13,786 nt of DNA from positions 1 through 13,786 of the forward strand of contig JADGRG010000658.1 of the NCBI GenBank assembly GCA_017881145.1, given 5' to 3'. Each line of letters opens with the position of its first letter. The first letter of the stretch is position 1. A program made the translations under genes and the position numbers. The stretch is from Sandaracinaceae bacterium. Its GTDB lineage: Bacteria > Myxococcota_A > Polyangia > Polyangiales > JAFGIB01. A model generated the notes under the pieces. It saw only the letters and a program-made list of their open reading frames with translations. It searched no databases and was not told the origin of the DNA. Below are positions 1 to 6,637 of the stretch, piece after piece.

Positions 1-936
1 AAGCCCGGCGAGGAGCTGCCGCGACTGCGCGTCGATCGGCCCTACATGGAGTCGTACATCAATACCGACGAATTCATGCAGGCGCAGCGCAAGAAGGCCG
101 AAGACGCTGCCAGCAAGGAAAAGAAGAACCCGGAAGAGCCCGAGCGCGACGTGATGGGCTTTCTCTTGCAGCATGCGCCGCTCGAAGCCTGGGAGCGCGA
201 CGTGCTGGCGGTGATTCGGCGCGAGGCTTACTACTTCGCTCCACAGGCCCAGACCAAGATCATGAACGAGGGTTGGGCCACCTACTGGCACTCCAAGATC
301 CTTACCGAAAAAGCCGCCGACGGCTCCGAGATCATCGACTACGCCGACCGCTGCGCTGGCGTGCTGGCGACCTCACGCGACCGCCTGAACCCTTACAAGC
401 TCGGCGTCGAGCTCTACCGACACATCGAAGATCGCTGGAACCGAGGCCAGTTCGGCAAGGAATGGGACGAGTGCGAAGACCTCGCTGCCCGCCAGAACTG
501 GGACCGGCGCCTGGGCTTGGGGCGCAAGAAGATCTTCGAGGTGCGCACGCACTACACCGACGTGACCTTCATCGACGAGTTCCTCACGCCGGACTTCGTG
601 GCGGACCAGAAGCTCTTTTCGTTCGGCTACAACTCGAAGAACGATCGCTTCGAGGTCGAGTCGCGAAAATTTCAGGAAGTCAAAGAGCGCCTGCTCTTCC
701 AGCTCACCAACTCCGGCAACCCCATCGTCCAAGTCGAGGACGCCAACCACAAGAACCGCAGCGAGCTCTTGCTGGCCCACGATCACCAGGGCATCGATCT
801 GCGCCAGGACTATGCAGAGTCGGTGCTCGCGGCGTTGCACCGCATCTGGCACCGCCCGGTCGAACTACGCACCCTGGTCGAAGGCAAGCAAACCTACCTG
901 CGCTTCGACGGCCACCAGCACAAGACCAAGACCTAG
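1..936 (+). CDS. SpoVR family protein, C-terminal part (5' end outside window)
   Basis: The frame is open from base 1 and ends at TAG 934-936, giving 311 visible residues. Upstream of the first Met (base 46) the frame already reads as SpoVR-like protein (RVDRPYMESY), so the Met at 46 is internal. The family signature NEGWATYWH lies at visible residues 89-97 and RDRLNPYKLG at 126-135, followed by the basic/acidic RHIEDRWNRGQFGKEW segment. Family knowledge: B. subtilis SpoVR acts in spore cortex formation and the E. coli homologue YcgB is about 510 residues, so roughly 200 N-terminal residues are missing here. In many proteobacteria this gene follows a PrkA-type kinase and a DUF444 protein; if that holds here they would lie left of the window. 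The biochemical role is unknown. The next gene is convergent, with a 40-base gap and no obvious intrinsic terminator. Confidence 0.93.
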   Translation, partial: KPGEELPRLRVDRPYMESYINTDEFMQAQRKKAEDAASKEKKNPEEPERDVMGFLLQHAPLEAWERDVLAVIRREAYYFAPQAQTKIMNEGWATYWHSKILTEKAADGSEIIDYADRCAGVLATSRDRLNPYKLGVELYRHIEDRWNRGQFGKEWDECEDLAARQNWDRRLGLGRKKIFEVRTHYTDVTFIDEFLTPDFVADQKLFSFGYNSKNDRFEVESRKFQEVKERLLFQLTNSGNPIVQVEDANHKNRSELLLAHDHQGIDLRQDYAESVLAALHRIWHRPVELRTLVEGKQTYLRFDGHQHKTKT

Positions 937-976
937 CGCCGAATCGCGAAGTGGATCGCGCTCCAGGCGGTGCTGT

Positions 977-1540
977 CTAAAGCCCGGTGCAGCCTTCGAG
1001 CTCGAAGCTCACGGGCGTGGTCTCGGTGGTGGGTGCGACGAGATAGCGCTTCGATACCGTGGTGCCGGAGTTCGGGATTCCCGCACAATAGAGGGTGCCC
1101 TTCACCGTGCTGCCCACGAGCTTGAAGGTGAGCTGACAGGGCTGATCGGCTGTCGGGGTCCCACTGGTGCAAGCGCCGAGGTAGGTGTTGGCGCCCTCGC
1201 GCACGCTCACCAGACAGAGGCTTCCGGGATCGTTGCCGTCGACGAAGGCCTGCTGAATCTTGATCACGTGCGTATCGCCGGGGGTAGCCGAGTTGGTGTA
1301 GGTCGCCGAGAAGCTGAGCTGGCGCTTGCCCATTTGCCGATTGGCGTTGCACGTCAGCGTGTAGCCGTCTTCGCCGTCGATCGCCGTGATGGTGTGCACC
1401 GAATCGTCGGCAGAGCTCGGCTGACAGCCGAGACAGCGCAGCTGGTAGCTCAGCCCGAAGTAGATCGGCGCCGGATCTTGGCTGGAGCACGCAGCCAGCA
1501 GGAAGGCGGACAAGAAGAGATTTTGAGCGAGCAGACGCAT
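977..1540 (-). CDS. Hypothetical lipoprotein with six or more cysteines
   Basis: This 187-residue protein starts with a short signal peptide, MRLLAQNLFLSAFLLAAC, ending in a good lipobox (LAAC), so it is probably lipidated and exported. The mature part contains paired cysteines (CLGC, then single Cys in CNANR, SLCLVS, GACTSG, QPCQL, LYCAG and the C-terminal EGCTGL), which suggests disulfide bonds in a beta-rich periplasmic or outer-membrane domain. I recognise no family. I chose ATG 1540 because the signal peptide begins exactly there. An upstream in-frame ATG at 1654 would add 38 Arg-rich residues that do not look like protein. It lies 113 bases downstream of the cystathionine enzyme on the same strand and may be co-transcribed with it, though a functional link is not evident. 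The Shine-Dalgarno match is weak (GGGTG about 6 bases upstream). Confidence 0.75.
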   Translation of the reverse strand: MRLLAQNLFLSAFLLAACSSQDPAPIYFGLSYQLRCLGCQPSSADDSVHTITAIDGEDGYTLTCNANRQMGKRQLSFSATYTNSATPGDTHVIKIQQAFVDGNDPGSLCLVSVREGANTYLGACTSGTPTADQPCQLTFKLVGSTVKGTLYCAGIPNSGTTVSKRYLVAPTTETTPVSFELEGCTGL

Positions 1541-1653
1541 GAAAGACACCCGGGACGAAGTTGAGCGAGGGTAGCGCGGAAAAAAGAGCCGCAGCAAGCG
1601 CGGGCAGGGCCGCCGAGAGCCGAAGGCTACTCGGCGGGTAGGTGAATAAAGCA

Positions 1654-2802
1654 TCAGCGCAACGCGCGTTCGAGGTCAGCGCGCAGATCCGGCTCGGCTT
1701 CCAGCCCAACCGAAAGCCTGATCAGGCCGTCCGTGATGCCGAGCGCGGCGCGGGTCTCGGCCGGCACGGAGGCGTGGGTCATGCTGGCGGGGTGCTCGAT
1801 CAGCGATTCGACGCCACCCAGGCTCTCGGCGCAGACGAAGAGCTCGGTCGCGGAAAGCATGGCGCGCGCGGCCGCCAGACCCCCGTGCAGCTCGCAGGTG
1901 ATCATGCCGCCGGGCAGGCTCATCTGGCGCGTGGCGAGGGCGTGCTGCGGGTGGGCGGGCAGACCGGGGTAGTGCACCTTGGCGACCTGCGGGTGGGAGT
2001 CGAGGTAGATGGCCAGCGCGTGTGCCGTCTCGCAGTGGCGCCGCATGCGCAGAGGTAAGGTCTTGAGCCCGCGCAGCACCAGATAGCAGTCGAAGGGCGA
2101 CGGCACGGCACCGACCGCGTTCTGCAAGAAGCGCAGCTTACGAGCCAGGGCTTCGTCGTCGGTCAGGACGATGCCGCCGACCACGTCGCTGTGACCATTC
2201 AGGTATTTGGTCGTGGAGTGCACGACCGCGTGGGCGCCGAGCAAGAGCGGACGCTGCAGGACAGGTGTTGCGAAGGTGTTGTCGACCACCAAGCGAATAC
2301 CCTCGGTGCCAGCCAGCCAGCCCAGCGACTTGATGTCGACCAGCTTGAGCAACGGGTTGGTGGGGGTCTCGACCCAGAGCAGCTCGGTGTTGGGGCGCAG
2401 GGCAGCTTCGACGTGGCGCAGCTCGGTCATATCGACCCGGCTCACCTCGATGCCGAGCGGCGCGAAGACTTTGTCCATCAATCGGTAGGTTCCGCCGTAC
2501 ACGTCGTCGCAGACGATCACGTGATCGCCGGGCGCAAGCGTGCCGAGCAGCGCCGCGCTGGCAGCCGAGCCCGACGCAAACGCGATGCCCTGCTGCCCGC
2601 CTTCGAGCGCAGCCACGCAATGCTCCAAAGTTCGGCGCGTGGGGTTATCGGTGCGCGAATACTCGAAGCCGCGATGCTGCCCGGGAGCCTGTTGGGCGAA
2701 CGTCGACGAGAGCTGGATGCCCGGCATCACCGCGCCCGTCTGCGGGTCGGGAGCCTGGCCGGCGTGGATCGCCAGAGTGTCAAAGTGCAGGTCAGCGCGC
2801 AT
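1654..2802 (-). CDS. metB: PLP-dependent cystathionine gamma-synthase / gamma-lyase
   Basis: This 382-residue protein has the usual length for Cys/Met metabolism PLP enzymes (fold type I). Visible motifs are EYSRTDNPTR (47-56, phosphate-binding Tyr and Arg), FASGSAA (75-81), DDVYGGTYRL (99-108), ETPTNP (145-150), DNTFATP (174-180, with the Asp that contacts the pyridine nitrogen), STTKYLNGHSDVVGG (196-210, Lys199 as the Schiff-base lysine) and the C-terminal LGGVESLIEHPASMTHA (328-344). Gamma-synthases join O-succinyl- or O-acetylhomoserine to cysteine; gamma-lyases cleave cystathionine. The motifs do not separate the two, so metB is a best guess. ATG 2802 is supported by GGAG 5 bases upstream. 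The gene is divergent from mgtE with 131 bases between starts. CysQ, another sulfur-assimilation enzyme, lies about 1.5 kb away. Confidence 0.9.
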   Translation of the reverse strand: MRADLHFDTLAIHAGQAPDPQTGAVMPGIQLSSTFAQQAPGQHRGFEYSRTDNPTRRTLEHCVAALEGGQQGIAFASGSAASAALLGTLAPGDHVIVCDDVYGGTYRLMDKVFAPLGIEVSRVDMTELRHVEAALRPNTELLWVETPTNPLLKLVDIKSLGWLAGTEGIRLVVDNTFATPVLQRPLLLGAHAVVHSTTKYLNGHSDVVGGIVLTDDEALARKLRFLQNAVGAVPSPFDCYLVLRGLKTLPLRMRRHCETAHALAIYLDSHPQVAKVHYPGLPAHPQHALATRQMSLPGGMITCELHGGLAAARAMLSATELFVCAESLGGVESLIEHPASMTHASVPAETRAALGITDGLIRLSVGLEAEPDLRADLERALR

Positions 2803-2807
2803 CGTGA

Positions 2808-2811
2808 CTCC
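2808..2811 (-). promoter_or_regulatory. Ribosome binding site of the cystathionine enzyme
   Basis: On the minus strand GGAG is followed by the 5-base spacer TCACG and then ATG at 2802. It is one of the few clear Shine-Dalgarno matches in the window and fixes the start of this gene. Confidence 0.6.
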
Positions 2812-2835
2812 GTAGCTGCGGGCGAGAGCCGCGGC

Positions 2836-2853
2836 GCGAGCTTACGCGCTCGC
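2836..2853. repeat. Inverted repeat in the metB/mgtE divergent region
   Basis: GCGAGC and GCTCGC form a perfect 6-base stem around the loop TTACGC. It lies about 35 bases upstream of the cystathionine enzyme start, between two divergent genes. It could be an operator or a 5' leader hairpin, but such short GC stems also arise by chance in DNA this GC-rich. Confidence 0.3.
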
Positions 2854-2933
2854 AGCGCAAACGACCAAGCCGTTGTGAAAAAGCCCGGGTGCGTCCTTGC
2901 CGCATCGCGCGCTTCTTGCACAATAGCCGCTCG

Positions 2934-4328
2934 ATGCGGGTGTCGCAGCTACTCACGCCGGACCTCAAGACGATCCTCGCTGAGGAGCCGCACCTGCTGA
3001 GTGAGGCGCTCTCCGAAGTCCATCCCGAGGACATCGCGAAGGTGCTCACCGACGAGCTGCCGCTCGCGCAAGCCGCGCAGGTCCTGCGAAGCTTGCCGCT
3101 GCAGTTGGCGGCCGAGGTGCTGGAGCGCCTGCCCGAAGAGCTGCGCGTGAACATGCTCGAGCTCTGGAAGCCCGAGACCTCCGCCCGGCTGATCACGGAG
3201 ATGGCGCCCGACGATCGCGTCGACTTGGTCCACGAGCTGCCGACCTCGCTGCGCGAATCGATCCTCACGCAGCTGCGCAAGACCGAGCCTGCGGTCGCCG
3301 AAGAAGTCCGGATGCTCGGCTCCTACGGCGCGGATACCGCCGGCGGCATCATGACCACCGAGTATCTCGCGCTCGGTCCCGGCATGAGCTGCGAGAAAGC
3401 CATCTCGGAAGTGCGTCGCATGGCGCGGGAGCGCAAGCCGGAGCTGATCAACGCCCTCTACGTGGTCGACAGCGGGCGGCTGGTGGGCGTGCTCTCGCTG
3501 CGTGACTTGATCCTGGGCGAGCCCGGCGCGCCGATCTCGATCTACATGACCGAGAACGTGGTGTCGGTGCGACCCGACACCGACCAGGAAGAAGTGGCGC
3601 GCACCATCGCCAGCTACGACCTGACTGCCGTGCCGGTCGTGGACGACGAAGGGCAGATGCTGGGTGCCGTCACCGTCGACGACGTCGTCGACGTCTTCGT
3701 CGAAGAGGCCAACGAGGACATGCAGAAGCAGGGCGGTATGGAAGCCCTGGACATGCCCTACCTCGAGACGCGCCTGCTCTCGCTGGTCAAGAAGCGCGCG
3801 GGCTGGCTCTCGGCGCTCTTCATCGGCGAGATGCTGACCGCCAGCGCCATGGGCCACTACCAAGACGAGATCGCTCGGGCCGTGGTGCTGGCGCTCTTCG
3901 TGCCCTTGATCATCAGCAGCGGTGGCAACTCCGGCTCACAGGCGGCGACGCTGGTCATCCGCGCCATGGCGCTGGGCGAAGTGCGTTTGCAAGACTACAT
4001 GCGCATCATGCGCCGCGAGTTCATCGCAGGCCTTGCGCTCGGCACGATCCTGGCGCTGATCGGTGCCACCCGCATCCTGATCTGGCAGGCGGCCTTTCAC
4101 ACCTATGGCGCGCACTACATCGCGGTCGCAGCGACGGTCTCCGTGAGCCTGCTGGGCGTGGTGCTCTGGGGCACGCTCTCGGGCTCGATGCTGCCCTTCT
4201 TGATCCGCAGGCTCGGCTTCGATCCCGCCAGCGCATCGGCACCCTTCGTGGCCACGCTGGTCGACGTCTCGGGCCTGGTCATCTACTTCAGCGTCGCGCA
4301 ACTGATCATGCGCGGAACGCTGCTCTAA
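2934..4328 (+). CDS. mgtE: MgtE magnesium transporter
   Basis: This 464-residue inner-membrane Mg2+ channel has the full family layout. An N-terminal helical MgtE_N domain spans about 20-130. Two CBS domains follow (about 137-195 from GGIMTTEYLAL to LRDLI, and about 201-258 with SIYMTENVVSVRP and DLTAVPVVDDEGQMLGAVTVDDV). The plug-helix region leads into a five-helix membrane domain from about 290. The conserved ISSGGNSGSQ (327-336) and FVATLVDVSGLVIYF (438-452) are present; Asp444 matches the pore Asp of Thermus MgtE. In the family, the N and CBS domains bind Mg2+ and close the pore when internal Mg2+ is high. I chose ATG 2934; a GTG at 2889 would add 15 residues lacking family character. 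There is no clear Shine-Dalgarno. The upstream gap is too short for an M-box riboswitch, so control is probably at the protein level. Confidence 0.95.
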   Translation: MRVSQLLTPDLKTILAEEPHLLSEALSEVHPEDIAKVLTDELPLAQAAQVLRSLPLQLAAEVLERLPEELRVNMLELWKPETSARLITEMAPDDRVDLVHELPTSLRESILTQLRKTEPAVAEEVRMLGSYGADTAGGIMTTEYLALGPGMSCEKAISEVRRMARERKPELINALYVVDSGRLVGVLSLRDLILGEPGAPISIYMTENVVSVRPDTDQEEVARTIASYDLTAVPVVDDEGQMLGAVTVDDVVDVFVEEANEDMQKQGGMEALDMPYLETRLLSLVKKRAGWLSALFIGEMLTASAMGHYQDEIARAVVLALFVPLIISSGGNSGSQAATLVIRAMALGEVRLQDYMRIMRREFIAGLALGTILALIGATRILIWQAAFHTYGAHYIAVAATVSVSLLGVVLWGTLSGSMLPFLIRRLGFDPASASAPFVATLVDVSGLVIYFSVAQLIMRGTLL

Positions 4329-4341
4329 AGCGCTTCAGAGC
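4322..4341. terminator. Near-perfect palindrome spanning both stop codons of mgtE and cysQ
   Basis: A 20-base palindrome (9 of 10 pairs match, one A/C mismatch) runs from within the last codons of mgtE to within the last codons of cysQ. Only 6 bases separate the two stop codons, so both transcripts end by reading through it. It has no following T-run, so it would be an atypical terminator or a transcript-end stabiliser acting in both directions. Confidence 0.4.
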
Positions 4342-5162
4342 AGCCCTGCCGCTCGGCCGACGTCGCGCACTGCCGGTAGCACTGCGTCGAAGGCGGCTGC
4401 GTTGCACGCCAGGATGCCGTGACGGGTGCGTAGGTCGCTCTTGCCATACACGAAGGGCTGCCCCGAAAGCTCCGTGAAGTGACCGCCTGCGGCGCGCAAC
4501 ACGGCTTCCGGACCACAGGTGTCCCAGGCGCTCGACTTGTCGGAGAGGTGCACGTAGAGGTCGGCGCTCTGCTCTGCGATCAGGCCGACCTTCAGGCCGA
4601 CTGACCCGCTGCTCGCTTCCTGATGGATCCCCAGCGCACGCCGCAGCTGGTCGGTGCTGGCGGAGCGATGCGAGCGCGAGACGATCAGGCGCAGCTCGCT
4701 CGTGGCGCTGACCTTGCTGACTTGCAGCGCGCAAGTCCCGCTCTTGTCCTCGAGGTAGGCGCCCTGCCCTACAACGCCTCGATAGAGCTTGGCCTGACAC
4801 GGCTGAAACACCACACCGAGCTGACTCTGCCCGTCGATCGAAAGACCGAGCATGACCGAGAACTCGCCGTTGCGTGCGACGAACTCCTTTGTCCCGTCGA
4901 GCGGATCGACGTACCAGATGCGGCGCCGGCCGAGCGAAGTGCCGTGGTCCTGATTTTCCTCGGCGACGATTCCATCGTCTGGAAAGAGCCCGTGCAGCCG
5001 CTCGACGATCAGCGCATTGGCGCGACGATCCGCCTCGGTCACCGGATCGCCAGTACCCTGCCCCTTGAAATCCACGTTGAAGTCCGTGGCGTAGATCTCG
5101 AGCAGAATCTCTCCCGCTTCCCGCGCGATCGTGACCGCGCTCGCTAGCTCCTGCTCCAACAT
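4335..5162 (-). CDS. cysQ: CysQ-type 3'(2'),5'-bisphosphate nucleotidase (inositol monophosphatase family)
   Basis: This 275-residue protein is the usual length for the family. The metal-binding motifs are intact: DPVTEADR (39-46), VAEEN with Glu68/Glu69 (66-70), YVDPLDGTKEF (84-94, with Asp86 and Asp89) and SAWDTCGPEAVL (211-222, with Asp214). The TKEF ending of the DPLDGT motif is typical of CysQ rather than inositol monophosphatases. CysQ removes the 3' phosphate of PAP, a by-product of sulfate reduction, using Mg2+ or a similar metal in the cytoplasm. Placement next to a magnesium channel and near a transsulfuration enzyme fits this role, though these are separate transcription units. ATG 5162 gives the normal N terminus. 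No good Shine-Dalgarno is seen; a TATCGT box ends 8 bases before the ATG and may signal a leaderless or near-leaderless transcript. Confidence 0.87.
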   Translation of the reverse strand: MLEQELASAVTIAREAGEILLEIYATDFNVDFKGQGTGDPVTEADRRANALIVERLHGLFPDDGIVAEENQDHGTSLGRRRIWYVDPLDGTKEFVARNGEFSVMLGLSIDGQSQLGVVFQPCQAKLYRGVVGQGAYLEDKSGTCALQVSKVSATSELRLIVSRSHRSASTDQLRRALGIHQEASSGSVGLKVGLIAEQSADLYVHLSDKSSAWDTCGPEAVLRAAGGHFTELSGQPFVYGKSDLRTRHGILACNAAAFDAVLPAVRDVGRAAGLL

Positions 5163-5283
5163 CGGCCGCTACGATAGCGCCCGCACCTGAGGCCGCCAGC
5201 GGAAATCTCGCGGTCGGCATCAGGCCGTGGTGAGCGCACGCGCCCACTTCTCACCCTGGGCATGAGCCGCTAGGCTGCGCCCC

Positions 5284-5460
5284 ATGAGCTCTCGCCCCGC
5301 CTGGCATCCCGATGCCGAAAAACGCTTGCGCAAAGTGCCCTTCTTCATCCGCCCCTTCGTGCGCAAGCGCGCCGAAGGAGTGGCAGCAGAGCGCGGCCTG
5401 CCACAAGTCACCTCGCAGCTGCTCGACGAGATCAAAGAGCGCGAGCACAAAGCTGGCTAA
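5284..5460 (+). CDS. Small stand-alone PCP_red domain protein (58 aa)
   Basis: The predicted protein has 58 residues. It starts MSSRPAWHPDAEKRLRKVPF and continues FIRPFVRKRAEGVAAERGL, then QVTSQLLDEIKER. The W-x-P-D-A-E-x-R-L-x-x-V-P-F-F-x-R pattern, a basic helix and the ...G-x-x-x-V-T-x-x-L end are those of the PCP_red domain, best known as the C-terminal tail of the dark-operative protochlorophyllide reductase B subunit. Many non-photosynthetic bacteria carry it alone, with unknown function. An in-frame TGA at 5263-5265 leaves ATG 5284 as the only ATG start. There is no Shine-Dalgarno; TAGGCT ends 7 bases before the ATG. No bacteriochlorophyll gene lies in the window. The gene is divergent from cysQ and convergent with pilT. 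Confidence 0.78.
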   Translation: MSSRPAWHPDAEKRLRKVPFFIRPFVRKRAEGVAAERGLPQVTSQLLDEIKEREHKAG

Positions 5461-5523
5461 GCGACCGCCGCCGCCGGCCGTCGCGTCGGCTTCGAGCACA
5501 CTCGTGCGCGCGGCCGCCAGGCC

Positions 5524-6615
5524 TCAGGGCGCCGTGGCGGCGGGCTTCGCGAGTGGCTCATCGACGAAGGCCTTGCGGAAGACGTCCTTGTCTTCGGCCT
5601 TTGCGAGCGCGTCATCGAGAAGAATCGTGCCGCTTCGCACCAGCCTCTCCAACGCCATGTCCATGGTCTGCATGCCCTGTGAGCGACCGCTCTGCATCAG
5701 GTTGCCAAGCTGGTAGGTCTTGCCGTCGCGAATCATCGAGCCGACCGCGTGTGAGCCGATCAAGATCTCGAGCGCCGCCACCCGGCCTTTGCCGTCCGCG
5801 GTCTTGAGCAACTGTTGCGCGACGATGCCCAGGATCGACTCCGCCATCATGCCGCGGATCTGAGGTTGCTCGTCGGTCGGAAACGCGTTGACGATGCGCT
5901 CGATGGTGGCCGGCGCGCTGTTGGTATGCACGGTACCAAACACCAGCACGCCGTAGCTCGCGAGCTGTAGCGCCATCTTCATGGTTTCGTTGGTGCGCAG
6001 CTCACCGATCAAGATCACGTCGGGGTTCTCGCGTCCCGCCGAGCGAATCGCCATGGCGAAGCTCGATGCATGCTGCCCGACCTCGCGGTGGGTGATCTGC
6101 GCCTTCATCGGTTCGTGCACGAACTCGACGGGGTCTTCGATGGTGAGAATGTGACACGCGCGGTTCTGATTGATGTGGCTGATCATGGCGGCGAGCGTGG
6201 TGCTCTTGCCGGAGCCGGTCGGTCCAGTGACCAGGATCAGACCGGCGCGCTTCTCTGCAAGCTTGCGCACGACCTCGGGCGTCCTCAGCTCGTTGAGCGT
6301 GAGCACCTTGGACGGGATGGTTCGAAACACCGCCGCCAACCCGCTGTGCTTGTAGAAGTAGTTCGCCCGGAAACGCGCGCGCGTGCCGTACTGATAGGCG
6401 AAGTCGAGATCCCAGTCGTTTTCGATCTGCTGCTTCTGTGCGTCGCTGGTGATCTCGAAGAGTAGCTCCTTCATCTCCCCGCCGGTGACTGCCGCCGGGC
6501 GCAAGGCGATCAGCTCACCGCGGATCCGAGCGAGCGGTGGCAGACCTACGCCCAAGTGCAGATCACTGCCCTTCTGTTCGAGCAGCTTGTCGAAGAGCTC
6601 ATCGATGCGTGCCAA
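5524..6615 (-). CDS. pilT: PilT, type IV pilus retraction ATPase
   Basis: This 363-residue protein matches usual PilT length. It has an N-terminal PAS-like domain (SDLHLGVGLPPLARIRGEL, 17-35), Walker A GPTGSGKST (131-139), Asp box TIEDPVEFVH (158-167), Walker B ILIGE (201-205, catalytic Glu205), His box TVHTNSAPATIERIVNAFP (228-246) and an AIRNLIRE-like retraction motif reading AVGSMIRDGKTYQL (290-303). PilT hexamers power depolymerisation of type IV pili at the inner membrane for twitching motility. Odd points: the usual REDPD...GE(M/L)RD reads RENPD...GELRTNET, so two usually acidic positions are changed. The start is TTG 6615, fixed by GAGG 6 bases upstream; the only upstream in-frame ATG runs into a stop after two codons. 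It sits 22 bases after the PilT-like gene, in an apparent two-gene operon. Confidence 0.92.
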   Translation of the reverse strand: MARIDELFDKLLEQKGSDLHLGVGLPPLARIRGELIALRPAAVTGGEMKELLFEITSDAQKQQIENDWDLDFAYQYGTRARFRANYFYKHSGLAAVFRTIPSKVLTLNELRTPEVVRKLAEKRAGLILVTGPTGSGKSTTLAAMISHINQNRACHILTIEDPVEFVHEPMKAQITHREVGQHASSFAMAIRSAGRENPDVILIGELRTNETMKMALQLASYGVLVFGTVHTNSAPATIERIVNAFPTDEQPQIRGMMAESILGIVAQQLLKTADGKGRVAALEILIGSHAVGSMIRDGKTYQLGNLMQSGRSQGMQTMDMALERLVRSGTILLDDALAKAEDKDVFRKAFVDEPLAKPAATAP

Positions 6616-6621
6616 CTCTCA

Positions 6622-6625
6622 CCTC
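6622..6625 (-). promoter_or_regulatory. Ribosome binding site setting the TTG start of pilT
   Basis: On the minus strand GAGG lies 6 bases before TTG 6615, inside the 22-base gap after the PilT-like gene. The in-frame ATG at 6627 is followed directly by AGG TGA, so it cannot start pilT; TTG is the only sensible start. Confidence 0.65.
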
Positions 6626-6637
6626 ATGCGACGGTGT

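Noticed and set aside
937..976. Intrinsic terminator between the convergent SpoVR and lipoprotein genes
   Set aside because: Only a repeated ATCGCG is seen, in direct orientation. There is no clear stem with a T-run on either strand.
1541..1654. Upstream ATG at 1654 for the lipoprotein, overlapping the metB stop as ATGA
   Set aside because: The overlap would suit translational coupling, but the added 38 residues are Arg/Pro-rich and would bury the signal peptide that begins at ATG 1540.
2897..2924. Sigma-70 promoter TTGCCG-16-CACAAT for mgtE
   Set aside because: Each hexamer matches consensus at only four of six positions and the start of transcription would fall within about 3 bases of the ATG. 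Not strong enough to list as a feature.
2803..2933. M-box Mg2+ riboswitch in the mgtE leader
   Set aside because: The gap is only 131 bases and shared with a divergent gene; I see no multi-helix layout or terminator. Regulation by the CBS domains is sufficient.
2949..3863. 304-residue open frame antisense to mgtE
   Set aside because: His/Asp/Gln-rich shadow of the mgtE frame. The plus strand has all MgtE domains and signatures.
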